DNA from: Lepisosteus oculatus
Lineage: Eukaryota > Chordata > Actinopteri > Semionotiformes > Lepisosteidae
Length of the DNA: 64,000 nucleotides
Direction: 5' to 3'
Assembly (NCBI RefSeq): GCF_040954835.1
Contig: NC_090712.1
Location: 3,419,284-3,483,283, forward strand
Of the stretch, positions 1 through 14,800 are shown piece after piece. Position 1 is the stretch's first letter, and each line of letters opens with the position of its first letter. A model generated the notes under the pieces. That model searched no databases, was not told the origin of the DNA, and saw nothing but the letters and a program-made list of their open reading frames with translations. The position numbers were made by a program, and so were the translations under genes.

Positions 1-2638
1 GTAAATACCAGTGCACTGCACAGAAAAGAGAGCACTCAGGCACAACCATTCAGCTAGGAATTTATATTGAAATTGGGGTGTTCAAACAATGCAATGATGT
101 AACAAAGCTGTCTTAGAAAGGCATACTGATGGTTTGAAACTTTCTACTGGGAGCCATAGAAAACGCATTTCTGTATGTTGTACTTATTCTGAAAGAGGAG
201 GTGTTTTTTGTCATTTTAGAAAAGTAGACAAATGTCAATTATACTCCGTAAATATTCCAAAGATTTAAACACAATCATGTACTGTAAAAAAAATGAATAC
301 TATCAAAGCCAACTGAAAAATACAAACTACAAAATTTAAACCTGACTTGTTACATTGCCTAGAGCTATGATATTATTCAACCAAATTTTTAACTGCCTAA
401 CAGGCTAATTATGGATCCTCCCAACAATAATTTGCATGATCTTGATACAATGTTACACCATGTCACTGTTGATGACCGTTAAATATTTGGTTAGGCTACA
501 TTTTCCCTCCTAAATTCAAATATTATGTATTTAATGAGAGATTATTGATACAGGTTGAATTTTCAAAAATGAAAATGTTCAAATGGTTTTAGCATGCAAA
601 CACTCCAAAGTAATAGTAAAGGGCCTGAAGTTTGCATTTCAATAGTAAGAGAAAGTGTTACTAGCAGTATGATTAAGGAAAAGCACAAATACATTTTAAA
701 TCAGAGGCAGGATATCTGAAATGTGCTTTTTTTGCTACATGCTGGCAAGCTGAGTAAGGTCAGCTGTTTGAGAAAGCACTGCTCAGTGATTTGTCAATGC
801 TTTACAATCCTGGATGAAGATTCGTATTATTTTAAGCAAAGCAAACAGAGTAACTGCAGATGACATTCAAAATCAAACCGTTCGTCTTGCTCTCACAGCC
901 AGGCGGATTCATGGCAGAGCTAAAAGGCCTCAATGATACGAATTAGAGACCCTCCCCACCTGTCTATCTTTCCCCGTCAGCCCATAAATTAACAAGTCAC
1001 TTTTCGACGTCCACACCGGCTCCTCAATGTCAGTCGCTAAATTATCACAACATGGTCTGAAGTGTTCTGTCATGAGCACAGCCAAGACAAGGCTCATTTT
1101 CAAAGTCAGGGCAAAGAAAAAAAAATATTCTAATTTTCTAGTTGTCTCAGATTGTGTGGTAATGATGGGTTTTTATTAATAATTAGTGTGGCTGTATAAT
1201 GTCATGAAGCAGCTTGTGAAGAAAACATTTAACTCATTTACTGACTAGTCAGTCAGACTAATAACTGCAATCTTTCCAGGCTGTTTTCTGACTGCAGCTG
1301 TTCATACAAATCCAAGAAACAACAATTAGAAATGATGGCAATCCTCTGTACTAAGAAAGAGTATAGCCATTAAATGAATACTTCATATTGTTATGCTGAA
1401 GAATAAAACTATGCTTCATTAACATGAACCTCAGACTAATTGTAAAATTTCATATTGTAAATCTTTAACTATTTCTTCTGAAACTAATTGCTTAGTACGT
1501 CTGTCAAAAATACTTCCAAAACCATACTCACTGCTGTTACCATAGCCAGGCTAATATAATAAACCGGACAGTCTGGAATCTTTTATTTCTTTGTTCTAAT
1601 GTGCTGACAATAATTTGTGAAATGTTAGTATCAATAAAGATACAAGATGAAGAGGGGGAAAGGCTATAGAATTGTACAATTGCAAGAGAACTTGCAACCA
1701 TATCATCAAGCAGATTGCAAACAGATAAACTGCAGGGTACGTGAAATTCACCTCAAGAGGCCTTAAGAAGGCAATATCAGTGGTTGCCAACCCTGTTTTC
1801 TAGGTTTTGCTCCTGTCACTGATCTCAGTTTTCTGTCTAGAGTATATCTGCAAATTTACTTTCAGATCCTAAAAGGTTAAACGGGATTTGTAATTGGTAT
1901 CAAAACTACCAATTTCTGAATTGAACAACTGCCCTCATGCAGGTGTGCTGCCTGAAATGTAACCAATTTACATTTCTAGTGGCTAGTTTCTGATACAGTG
2001 TTTGTTATTACTAGTAGATTAACTGATCAGCTAGCAAGAGCTGTTTAGTCAGAAATACTGGCCAGCAAGCTGAGGAGAGGCTGTGTAAAGTTCTGTGTGA
2101 TGAAGCTGCTGGAAACAGAACCATTAAAGGCGGGACTGACTGGAGAAATGTGTTAAAGTTTATTTTTCATCACGTGTATCAATTAAAACATCATATTAGC
2201 ATTGGAGAAAACCAGCTGGGACGGAAACCTGCAGACACAGTGTTTCCAACTGTTCACATCAATATTTTCTTATATTTTGCATGTTCTGTTTTTTTGGCTT
2301 TGGTTGATTCCACAGAAAGAGCTTTAGAAGACACAAACTCAAGACAGAAAACTGATGGATGAAAAGCCGATGTACTGAAGCCCATGGGTAAAGTAACGCA
2401 TGCCAAAACATTCATCACTATAAGCTTCCTACCATATCTCACTTAGCTTAAAAATTATCATAATTTTCTTAAAATTACACAATAAAACTGCTTGTGAGTG
2501 ACATTTCAGAACAGATAGTCAGGGGGGCATATGGAACATTTCAGACTGATTAACAACAGAATACATGCACGCTGCCTGAAACAGACTTCAGGAGCCCTTA
2601 ATCTCTATGTGTAGCACACACCCAATCGGTCTACTTAC
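1..2638 (-). other. ccdc88a-like intron 8, 3' part cut by window edge
   Basis: AT-rich sequence with no coding exon that continues the girdin coiled coil and no clear mobile element. The stretch around 885-1060 is of higher complexity and could be a conserved non-coding element, but conservation cannot be judged from one sequence. Confidence 0.7.
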
Positions 2639-2808
2639 AGCTCTTGCCTGAGCCTTCTTATCCTGGCCTTGGCGTCGGCCAGCTCCACAGACAGGTGCTG
2701 CCTGCTCTCTGTGCGGCGCATGCTGGGGGAGCCGCTGGGGGACTGCGCCGTCGGCACCGGGGGCAAGGCCTGGCCGCAGTCCCTCTCCTGGGTCAGCTCC
2801 ACGATAGT
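2639..2808 (-). CDS. ccdc88a: ccdc88a-like exon 8 (residues 210-265)
   Basis: 170 nt, acceptor GTGCTCAG and donor GTAAGT, ending two bases into a Leu codon. It encodes [10 protein letters not shown], a proline-rich variable linker ([17 protein letters not shown]), then [20 protein letters not shown]. The linker sits where girdin has a similar Ser/Pro stretch. It is markedly GC-rich compared with the surrounding intron. The next exon is not in the window. Confidence 0.95.
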
Positions 2809-5800
2809 CTGAGCACAAGCAGGCACACCGTGAGCCAGCAGAGCAAGCAAGACAGTTTGTCATAAAGAATCAAACAGTGGTGAGTTAATGGCAAAAAAAA
2901 CAACAACAGATAAATGGACCTATGTGTTTGTGCTGCAACGGCTAAACAAATCTTTGCAACAATTTTCCTCAGCTTTTGCATCACATAGCGGCATACATAC
3001 ATACACATGTTTAACACAGATCTTTTCTTGTATTTAATACACGCAGAGACACACCCTGGACAAAGTAACAGGTAGTGGTTAAAGTAGTTTAAGATTAAAG
3101 GTCTTAAAATTAGGAAAGAATGTTTAGGGGCAGTACAATAAACAATAACCAAAAACATTTTACAACTGGATAATGACAACTAGTTTGAAAAGCTTCACCT
3201 TAAATCATATCAAGGACCCACATAAGCAGAAGGCCATTTCCAAGGTGCATCGTGGAGATTTTCAGTTATTTTGTTATTTTATCTGATACAAATGATAAAA
3301 TACCTCTTAAAATTCATAGTGCCTGTCTTGCAGAGGGAATCTTTCTGCATAAATGATGATTAACTTATTGTGGGGTTTAACAATCTGAAAGTGCAGTTAT
3401 TTTGCTCAAAATTTAAAAGTGAAGTGTAGTGATGCAAAGTAATAAGCTTATATATTCTTTTTACCAAGTTCCAATATCCTTGATTCGCACCTGACTTATC
3501 CAAATGCTCAAAATATCTTTAGGTGCTTCACATCAAGTGCACTAATGCCAATTAGGTGTGCCGATCCTTACAGGCATCGCTATATAAACAGCGTTCTCTC
3601 GTCTCATGTACAATTAGCAGGATGGCAAAGATTAGGTCACAGCACTCCCTGGGTAGTAAGAGCACCAAGGGGGATTATCTGATTAACTGAAAACCTTAAA
3701 AGCAATTAACAGCCTCTTGCTAATTGGCCTAACTTATTTAAAGCTACAGCTTACATCCAGGAGAGTGAGACGTAGGCTGCATTACAAATCTGTACTGTTC
3801 AGTTATTTAGGAGCACTTACCAAGGAACTGACATGTTCAGACATAACTACAAGAAATGAAAACACATACAGTACATGTACGTATGAAGGTTTCAAAACCG
3901 TAATTTAATGCGCAGTGATTTACAATCCACAGCCCAGTGGAGAAGGCAGACTTGGAGCATGATCTCACCAAGCCACTAAGGTTATCATCACTGGTTTTAT
4001 AGGACAAGGCTGTGGGCAAGTCTCTGTGGCCGTAATGAGAATGTGGGCAATGGGGTTGTTCTGCAGGTCTGCCACTAACAGCAGATCATCTGTACCTCAG
4101 AGTGCTCATCCCTCTCATCCACAAGGCGTTTTAAGTGGAAGGCCATGTTCCTGGACAAAGAATCCAGGTCATCCTGGTTCAGATCGGCTGCTTCCATCCA
4201 CTGCAGGTCAAAGACGTTCTCCTGGTTGTGAGTCACCTTCAAAAGGGGAAGAACTTTATAAAGAAGCATCTCTTTCTAGGACTGGCATATGTGAGGGTCT
4301 CTAAATCTCTGGTTTTGAACACTGACCAATATTATTGTGAGAAAAATGTCTGTTTTTTTCGAAAACTGTCTGGGTTCACAAGCAGAGCTGTGGTTGCATA
4401 CCTCTTGGATGTGAGCAGCTATTGCAGCTTTAGTATCAAAATCTAAGGTCTGGATCTTTTCAATGAATTCTTCTTTCTTCTCACACTGAAAAGAAAAGGA
4501 AAATAAGTTAGTGTGAAACAGTCTATGTGAGAGTTAACATTTGCACTGCAAAGATTTCTACAACAATGTAAACAATGGAGCTTTCATTGTGCTGGCTTGG
4601 TTATTCTCTATCCACCAACTATCTCAAAGCCATGAACCGCTCACAGTAAAATAAAATATAAATATTGAAAATATGTACGGCTGAAATATTTTAAAGGATT
4701 TTCTCTGATGGGCATTCACAAAAAAAAATAGACTAAAAATCAGGCTTAAAAAGCTAAGATTCTTCTGGCTGTATCCCACAAATGTGAGAAAACAAGATGC
4801 CTGCCATCCATACCATAAAAAAACAAAACTAAATTTTCCACTGAACATTTAAGAGTGAAAAGATGAAAGAGGCTTCAGAGAATCTCACTTTGGATAAACA
4901 ATCGGGCCTGTTATTCGGTTTCATGTTTGACATGTAAATGACTATCAATGTATTTATCTTACATAAATAAAGTCTGTTCTGTGAAAAAGCAGCAAATTAG
5001 TTGGGTAAGAAGCCCCAGCCTGAGGCGATGATGTATGAACAGATACCAACAACAGACCAGGGTCACACAGATAAGGCCATTTCAGAGTAGCGCAGTACTA
5101 CTGCTCTCTGAATCGTCAAATCAGGCATCTGAGTAGGTCACCGTCAGAGTCAGTCTGATCTGACTGAATAAATGCACTGGACTATCATTCTAAATGACTG
5201 ATGGTAAAGGCCATGCATTTCTGCACTTGATCGCAGCCGCTCTACAAGGCAGCAAGAACAGAATCTAGTAAACGGGCCGTGCTGCGTGGGTCACAGTTTC
5301 AAGATACAAATGTGGGTGCAACAGGGGAACAAAACAACAGAAACAAGGGAAAATAATTTGGAGGATCCAATTTGGTCATAAGACCTCTTAATTTGCAAAT
5401 AAGTTATTTACTGTTTGTTTAGGAATGAGACTGGCCATCCTTTGAGGTACACCAGCCCCTAAGTGACCCTTGAGATAAGCATGCATGGCCAGTATACTGT
5501 CAGGGCCCGTAGGACTGGATAGCAGGTGGAGGAAAATGCGAACACAAGATGTTCAGCACTCCTGATTGTTAGTTTTAAATATACTGAACTACTGCGCTGC
5601 TACATTTCTAAAATAAAACAAATGACATGCATGTATCATTCTGTTACAGAGAACAGCAGACTGCAGGGCATCTCTGCACTGTAAAGGTTTAATATTCACA
5701 GCCTCCCAAAGTTGCCCTTAACACCTTATTTTTCCAGTTATTTAATCTGGGACTTGCTTCATATCACACTGTTTATGCTGCTTGGAATGCAATAGGACGA

Positions 5801-8800
5801 TACTGGTGTAGCTCGTGCTTTCAGCACACTGCGTGTCATCGGCAGGTTTCCGAGCAGTGTGTATTGCCTGTCTACTCTCCCACCCTGCACACCCTGATCC
5901 AGTTTCTAGAAGTTAGCCGATTTCAGTGCCATTACGGAAGAGATACAATAGCACAAGGGTCTCCAAATCGAATCCTGAAGAGCCTCAGTTCTCTGGGTTT
6001 CAAAAAGCACCAACAGCTGGGGGGTAGATCACATTAACCTTGACTTAAGCAAACAAAAAGTACAATTTGCTAATGAAGAGCTCAGTTAGGAAGAAGACCA
6101 GATGACCCTGTGGTTTTCCAGAGTGAAGACTGCAGACTGCAGGTCTGGCACATAATCTCAAGGGACAATCAGACAGAAGAGGCTGCACAGTGAGGAAGCA
6201 AACTAGGAACCTGAGATTAAACTCAGTAAAAAAAACTTTAACATTTCACTCAGCCTCAGGAAAAAAATGGCAGATGCTAAATCTCACCTGAACTGCACAG
6301 CCCAGCAAGAGCAACAGCAATTTCTTCATTTCCTCCAGACCTTGTCCTGTAAAACAGATAGTCTCTTCAACACCGAAAGAGACACGTTGCTTTTTCTTTA
6401 CTTATCATCGCAACACTGTAAAAAAAGGCATTGATTTAAAGGACTGAACGATTGTGATCCCCTGGATGACTTTAAACCACGGTACCCAAACATGCAGCTC
6501 CTCCAGTGAACACAGCCTGTGGCTCCCTGGGAACTCAAGCACAGAGCTGCATGTCCTAGGAGGAGAGAGAACTAAACAAACTGGGAATAAGACTTCCTCT
6601 TGACTCTCAATACACACACAGATATGGACCTTGTTCACTAAAAATCCCCAAGAGCGGTCACGTAACATTTCCCACACAATTTGGAGGTTAAATGCATATT
6701 GCATTCAGCCCCATGAAAGCATCTTCACAGCATGACAATTCCAAATTCGTTTTTGCTTTTTCAGGAAGTGAGCAAAGACAAAGGTGATAAATCTTAATGA
6801 GGATTGTGTGTTTCCTTTAAAGACTGAAAACAAATAAGGCAAAGGTATTCAGAAGTATTTTACTCGGAAGGCAAAATCAATTCTTTAAATGTATTACATT
6901 TAACAGCAAATGTGATTTTTTACTTTTTATTTTAGAAATCCACCAGTAAACATTTCACTTGCTATGTACTCCAGATGACTACACAAATAATGTCATTTGC
7001 ACTGCTGTGATGCCAGCCAATTAAAATAATGCTACCAATGGATTATTTCATCCTACCAGTAAAACCTGCGAGAAGGTGCAATATGCTAATCCTAACATTC
7101 TGTCCTTGAACGGATGTAAGAGACACTTGAAAGGGGCACTTTATCACATCTGCTTAAACAAGAGCAGTTGGAGACAGAGTATTAAGAGGGACACAGTATA
7201 TTAATCATCATAAAGTGATGAAATAACAGCTATGAAAAAGAAAGAGTGGGATAAATTTATCTGGAGGATTAGTCTGAAGATTAATTAGGCAGGTTTCCCT
7301 CGTCTCGGTGCTTAATAATCGTCTGTCGCCCAGCTTGGCTTTATTAAGTCCATTCACCGGGTACCATGCTACACAGAATGGAAGGGGAAGGCAATGATTG
7401 GTAAAGTAGGTGCTAGAGACAGGTCTGGTATACAAAGGCTTATAGCAAAAGTGCTGATATGAAACTGCATTTAGTGTGAAGGGCTTAAGCAGCAAAACAA
7501 AATCCCAAAGACAGCAGCAATTAGACTGAGGGAGTGTCTGGAAAAAAAAGGAAGAAAAGCCTTGACCAGATGTCACTAATTTTGTTTATCCCACAACCAG
7601 GGTTAAAAAGGGTCGGTTAACAGCAACTGGAGTATCCTAACTGTCGCCTTAGGATGTGGCCCAAAGACAAGACCACACCACAGCCACAGTGAGTGCTGTA
7701 ATGGTTTGCAATGAAATTATAAAACTGCTGACATGAACAAAAGAGACCCAGTACTGGAAAATAAATGGTTGCATAATGTAGCCATCATGGAGCATTTGCA
7801 AGGTTAGGGAGGAGTGAACGCATCCTGCTTTCCTTTAGAGAAGGGGCTTATTATTATTAAATGGTGCACTCTAGCTCATCATGCAGTCACACAATGTCTA
7901 AAGTGATGAACTTTTAAAGGAAGCTAAACTAACAGGTTGTTTTAAAAAGATTAATACCAAGAAAAATAATAGCATTACCAGGCTGAAAGAGTTGGGTTTA
8001 TGTATAAATAGCTCCACACAAATATCTGATGCAAGGTTTCATGTTAATTAAAAAAAATTCTATCATGATTTTATCATACACAAACGTAAGCTGCAGTCAC
8101 ACAGTGGATTAAGGATTTTAGCCTCAGGTCACTGTTGTACAACTTTCCATTACTTCTCCTGGATTCAGACTGCATGATTCTTTACCATTGCAGTGCTGAA
8201 AGGCACTCACGACTGAAGGCAGATGTAGTTAACTTCTGTTAGTGTAAATCCTCATACTTCTCAAGCTTTCAAATATGAGCAACTGAACCAACCCACTTTG
8301 TACTGGTTATTTCTGTCAAACAACATGAAAACCCTGTAAATTATATAAAACTTTCAATGTTACTGCCTCGCACAAAGCAGTAGAACTTCCTTAACAGACT
8401 GTACTTTAAGTAATGAAATACTTACTTTAAACATTAAAACATTAAACACTCGGTACTATGTGTAGTTCATGCTTGTGTCTAAATGAAGTTGCTTCAGTTG
8501 CCACCATACATCTGAATTTCACATTTTAAACTCATAAATATGTATTTAAGCATAAATTGACAGAAAAATAGTATATCTAATTCACAATGTTGGTCGTAAA
8601 GAATTTCAGAATGAAATAATAAAGAATGCTATTTGTGAGCATTTCTGCTTTAAGCACTTTATAGCCCCTAAATTAACTCAAACTCAGAAACGAAGGACTG
8701 AAATAACACAACCTCTGGCTCTCAGAGATTACACTACAGCAGGAGCCATCAACCATGAAAATAAAGCACCTTGGTTTTTAAAGCAGATATTCAGTCTGCT

Positions 8801-11800
8801 GCAACAGATAAAGCCAGGAAAGAGAATCTAAACATGTTAGCATTTCTTTTTCAACCTGCGATAGCCCAGGGTGGTTTCAAGTCACTCCTCTGTCCCTAAA
8901 AACAGCCTTCACAGATTAAGATTTTCACCGGGGCTGAAAACAAAATCTTCCAGTAGGACAGAGATTACAGGGGAAGTCACTGACACGCCTGCTTAGAGGA
9001 AACATGGATGAAAAGCGTGTGAAAAACACAGTAGCTTCTGTGTTTTGGTGGCTGGTGCAGTAAACGAAATGTAAGGCCAGAATAGAAATCTGGCTTTAAG
9101 CTTCTTAGATAAAACATTATATGGAAGTTATTTATACATACAAACATTTGTCAAAAAGTTATAATGTAAATGATTTAGAATGCGTTAGAATGTAGACTAT
9201 CCGGAAGCACTGGAGGCACAGGCACTAAGGCACTGAATGAATAATTTAAAGTGCTGATAAGAAGTGAACTAACTGTGTATACAGCATGGCTTTAAATAAC
9301 TCATGGAGGTTTTGCTTCACATGAAAGAGGGGTGTCCGTTTACCATGGACATGGTTTATTATGACAATACTTTTCTGCAGAGAATATTCTGGCTCCTTGG
9401 GTCACAATACTTGCTTCCTGTCAGGAAACACATGGCCAGAGCTGACACTGAATGACTGCTATGAACTGCACCTCATCCTGTCGCAGAAAAACAGAGGAAA
9501 AGGAAAGGGTTCTTTTTCAGGGGCTCATGAGGTTCAGGTCATTTTTACCAATGCAAGAGGTGGCAACTTACATCACTACTCGCCTGCAGTGTTCTATATA
9601 CTATCACATGAGGATTCCCAAAGAGGTTCAGAGACACTATTTGAAGGGGGATCTTCCAATTCAATTAAAGTATTCAATTGGCTGTCAATTGCACTGATGG
9701 CTCTCTGTAGGCCTTTCATATTTCAACTAATTAATTTAAATGAGAGGTGATTACTTTCAGTTACAGAGGCTTGCCAAATTTCACTTGAATTATTTTATGA
9801 GGAGAAAATTAGCATTTTTTAAACAATAGATTATCTGAAAGTCAGAACTGAAAGATTAACTCACAGTTTTTCTGCAAGGGACACATTTATACAAATTGAA
9901 GCAGGTTTCCTTCAATCTGAAGAGCTTAATCAAACTAATCAAAATAGTGAATATTGCTTTGTGACAGAAGGCAGAAGCTTGAACTCAGTCCTGACTCATC
10001 AATCGGGTTCTTACAGAATAGTTGAACAGAGAAGCATGTCTGGGGATTTCAGGCCCAGTTTGTATGTTTCCCAATCCTGTCCCAGAAGATCAGCTGTCTT
10101 CTCCAACATCAGATGCTGTTAACCGGACCCTGTTGTTGCAATGTTCCTGTCACAATCACCCCACACTGCTAGGAATGAACATTTGGAACAGGTGTACAAT
10201 CTGAAGTCTTAATAGAAAGTATTTTAATATTAAGTTTTTTCTTAAATACACAAGGTTTGTTTCGTTCTTCATTTTACTATTATTTCAATCCAAACACCTT
10301 GCAATTTATTTCCTGTTTTTCAAGTCACCGCTCTTTGCTAAGTGGAAGCAAAAAACATTTAAGACCTTTTTTCATGTCACACACTTGTCCCAAACTATTA
10401 CAGGTACAGCACATTCTTGTGTTTTCAACTCTGAAAACCGTATGTGACTCCCGTATTTCAAAGTTGCAACAATAAGGCTTGTATGTGCTTTATCACTTTA
10501 GAATCCAGTAATTATTTTCTTCTTGTCATTCTTTTGTTTTGCTTACTTTTAATTTTGTTTCAAGTACAGTATTTGTCATCATACTATGATGCCAAGCATG
10601 TCAGCTGCGTCATGGGAGCATGGTGAAGACGGATCTCGAGGTGTATTTTGGAAAACAGAGAGCTAGGCTATTTGAAGGTGCACCCAAGGATAAATGAACT
10701 CTATGGTTTTCTGAAAAGCTTTTAGAGGGAAAACTAGTTCAAGTGCTACCAAGCTAAAGAGATTAGCAGTGCCTTAGGAATGGCAGTTTAAAAGGAGAAA
10801 TATATAAACCTCACACTCTGTAAATTTGTCTTTAATCTAAATGGGCTATCTAAGACGGATGGGCAGCTCTGCTAATATTTTCAAAAAAAGAAAAATTAAT
10901 ATACAATATAGTCTTTTATATTTGTATCTTTTCAGCCTACAATCATTATGCCAAAATATCTAAATGGTAGACAAAACGGACATAAAACTTCAGCAACTGT
11001 CGCTTCTAATTAGTCAGACACCCGATCTAATCAGATTTTCAAAATATTTGAAAGCCCTGTGGTGTCTCAAAACTCAAAGAACCCTCTTAAATTGAAGCCC
11101 TGGCCAAACAACACATGGCCAGTGGTGTGGTGCTGAAGCAAGGTCATTCAACAGAGAAAGATATTCTGTCATTGGAGGTGATTACGAAAGAAGCTTTGAT
11201 GAGAACCACTTAGTCCATACTGCTTGATCTCTGTATCTTAAGCAGGGCTGCCTGTTTGCCTTTCATGATAAACCCTACGTTTGTACTGTGGTTGCCCATT
11301 GCTGAGCAGTGTGGCAGGCAAAAGACAAAAACAAATTTTATAGATAACATCTTGCAAAAGAAACACCAAAAAGCCTCTAGCTGCAGATGCCAGTGACACG
11401 TTATGAGACCCATTCTGTGTATTCTGAATTGTTCCGAGAATCTGAGGATTTAATTAAGTTAGTCTGTCCCTATTCACCTATGAGAGAACGTTGCTACAGT
11501 CCTTAAAAAAGTCTTGCTTTTCTTTTGCAATGGAAGAATAGCTCTTTGGGAAATTGATTAGATGGGCGAGAATGAGAACAAGGCCCAGAGAGTCCAGGCC
11601 TGGCACTGAGGATGAGGAGTTCCCATCTTTGCAGTTCATGATACTCGATACCCAGTATAGGATTAACAGGGATCTTAAAACTGGCAGATTAGCATGAAAT
11701 AGAATGCAAAGCTAATCAAGTTAATCACCAAACTGTGCAAATGCCATCAGTACTATGCAGACACCCACAGAGACCTAAAAGAGATCAAATCAAGCTCTGA

Positions 11801-14800
11801 TGTTCTTTAGGACATAAAAACATGAGAGCAGTCAAACACGAAGGGATGCTCCACTGCTCATTCTGGGGAAGTCCACTGGGCTGACTTTGTCAGTGCCTTT
11901 GATGCTTTAGATGGATACAGATCTTCATCTCACTAAACTATGACATGAAGTACATAAAACGTGACAGATTAAATACAACAAGTAGATGTTGTATTTATTG
12001 AAATAACAGAATTAAAAGTCACAGTCCACAGCTATTGTTGGAGGCATGATGTGAAAGACTAGGACACAAAAAACATTACATACATGACAAAGAGCTACAA
12101 TGGTCAACCCCACATCCAGCCTGCAGGGAATCATAATAAACCCTTTAAAAATCCAGACCTCAAAGCAGAGAAACTCAAGCCTACTGTAAATTCCCACAGT
12201 AACGAGGCCTTTCCATTCCTCCGGAGAACACTAATGACAGTGTAATAAAACACACATGGACTTCTCCGGTCTGGAATCACTTTCAGATGCTATGTCATCA
12301 CTCAACAGGCCCCTAGGTTCAAAGGTCACAGGCAGGAAGACAGTGGAATGTAGGGCTCTTTTGACATGCAGTTTTCTGCATGATACAGGAAACGTTTAGC
12401 TATAAAACTAAACACTATACTGCTTAAAAATAAATATCAGAATCTGATATTGAAGAACAATGAGGTTTTCAATAGACAGTCAATATTTTGGGATAAGCTA
12501 AAAATAGTTTTTGAGACTTCCTGCTAACAGCTGGAGTTTCACAGCAGCAACCAGACTTTTTTTTTCTTTCTGGATTCTGAATTCTTTCCTTCCTAACATT
12601 CCAGCACCTTACCCTGACATACACTATACTTTCACCATTTGTTAAGCAGAATCGTTTTCCCTGTTTGATAACTGCTGCTTCCTTACATGTTTTTAATGTG
12701 ATAAACAGGCATGGTTATAATGGAAGTCTGCCATGGATTTTCTATTCATCTTGATTCCATAATGTTATTGTACATTTCTCAAAGCTGTTTTATGATTATA
12801 CAAAAAACATGCAGCACTATGTTTTTGTCTGAGATTTTGCACAGTGTAAAAGAAAGTCTACACCAGGGCCACAGTGGCTCACAAGGCCAGAGTTCATCCT
12901 GGTTTCTGTAGTGTGAAGTGGACTAGAGAACACTTGTCCTGCACAATTCTATCACCCCACAGCAATGCTGGTTCATTCATACAGCTGGATGGCCTAGAGT
13001 ACCTCAGTCAAGGTACAACAGCACCAGAGACTCAAACCCACAACTGGCACTCGTGTTTTCAAAGCTCAACCAATGATCTTTGCCACCCCCTAAGCACAGG
13101 ATATTACAATAATCCTTGTATTTAAAATTGTGAACATAAAACTAACGAGAGATGAAAAAGATTTTGAATGGGTCAGTGAAATTAAAAGCTCAGGGTCCCA
13201 TGTTCTTTCTCAACATAACGCTGGAGAGCTGTGCATATGCTAGACACTGCAGAAAATACAGAACTGCGCAGAGCTAAGTTACAGTCTAAAGCACACTTCC
13301 CCGTAAGCAGAATTGGAGAAGTAAATGTTTTCCAAATCTATTGCATCTGTGACATTAAAAAGAGTAGCCTGACTCCTAGTAATGATGTTTTAGGAATAAC
13401 AGAACATTTCAGCAAGACAAACTTCCCCATGTGTACATTACTGTCCCCACATCAGCCTCTCAGATGTTAAATGCGAAGCAGGTTTTTGTACTGTTCAGTT
13501 CAAAGTTCAAGTTCCAAACCTACCTGAGAGAGGATTCTTGCCCAGGACCAGGACATTTGGAAGGGGCATCATGATTAGCTGTTGCAATGTCTCCTAGAAA
13601 AACAGAAGCAAACAGTTAAACCAAGATAGGCAGAAGAAGTGTTTGAAGAGGTTATATTGCACAGCTTATTCAATCCAACCTAGCAAACTGAATTATCTCT
13701 TTAAGATCCCAGATATTTCCATGAAATTGATTCAATGATATAAGCAAAGTAAACACAAAGACACAAAAAGTTTAATTAATTTTCATCAACTTATTACGTT
13801 GCTCCTATTTCCTTCTCGGAATTTTGTGTGAATTCTTAATATTGTGTTGTGAGCAGATACTTCGATTGCAATATGCCATTCTTTTCCAAGAAAAGACGCT
13901 TTTGAAATTATTTCCAAGGCTGAAGGTGAGGAACAAGGTGAAGGAATCTATCAGGGCTGCACAGCTTTCAGACCAATGGGCTTCAGAGCACCCGTAAACT
14001 GGTCCACACTTGACATCTGCAGTCGGCTTACAGGTGAACTTTCCAGAAGTGATTTTTACTTCACCATTGAGAACGGCAAACAACCAAGAACCAAAGCGAA
14101 GGACATATAGAGTATGATCTGCAAAGAAAAATCAGATGAACTCCCTGGAAAAAGTTTTTCTAGCCCTTTAATAATGAAGCACTGATGGCATCATGAGCAC
14201 TTCCATGTTATCATGTGCCCCAGGCTGCGCAGAACGCGGTCAGGAGGCTCTTCTGACAGTCATGTGGACACTTCATTTCACAAACAAAGCATTTAGTGAA
14301 GCCACCCATTTAAAAAAAAAACAACACAGGGTACATAGCCTTCCTATATATTCCCAGAACACACTGATTCTTCACTCGTATGCTACAGGAGCTCCTATTT
14401 TAAAAACCCAAAATAAACAGGCACAGCACATCTTCAAAGCTCAAACACAAACACTAGCTGACACAGGATGTTCTTTTTACAGGGGCATGCAGACTGTAAG
14501 ACTTCACAAAGGGTGGACATTTCCTCCACAAAAGCTAATGCTAATTCTATCGGGTTTTAATGTTCATTGAAAGGCAGCAATAACGGACTTATCAAAAGAT
14601 AGCACTTCCTTCCATTAACATTTTTATTGAACCCATTCCTCTACTGGGCATTCCCTGCCAAAGCAGTTAGTGTTTGGCTGATCCCCACAGAAGAGTGATG
14701 ATTTGAATTCACTGCCAGCTACAGAGTGAATCACATGGACTCTCCTCTACAAGCCAGTTTCCTCTGGCATTCTGTTCTTTAGCCAAGTATCTAAAGATAA

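Noticed and set aside
1..2600. Exon 9 of the ccdc88a-like gene
   Set aside because: No minus-strand frame continuing the coiled coil (EEK.EQLLD-type) with splice sites was found.
9361..9750. 129-codon open frame inside intron 4
   Set aside because: No recognisable domain, no splice structure; one such frame is expected by chance in 64 kb read in six frames.
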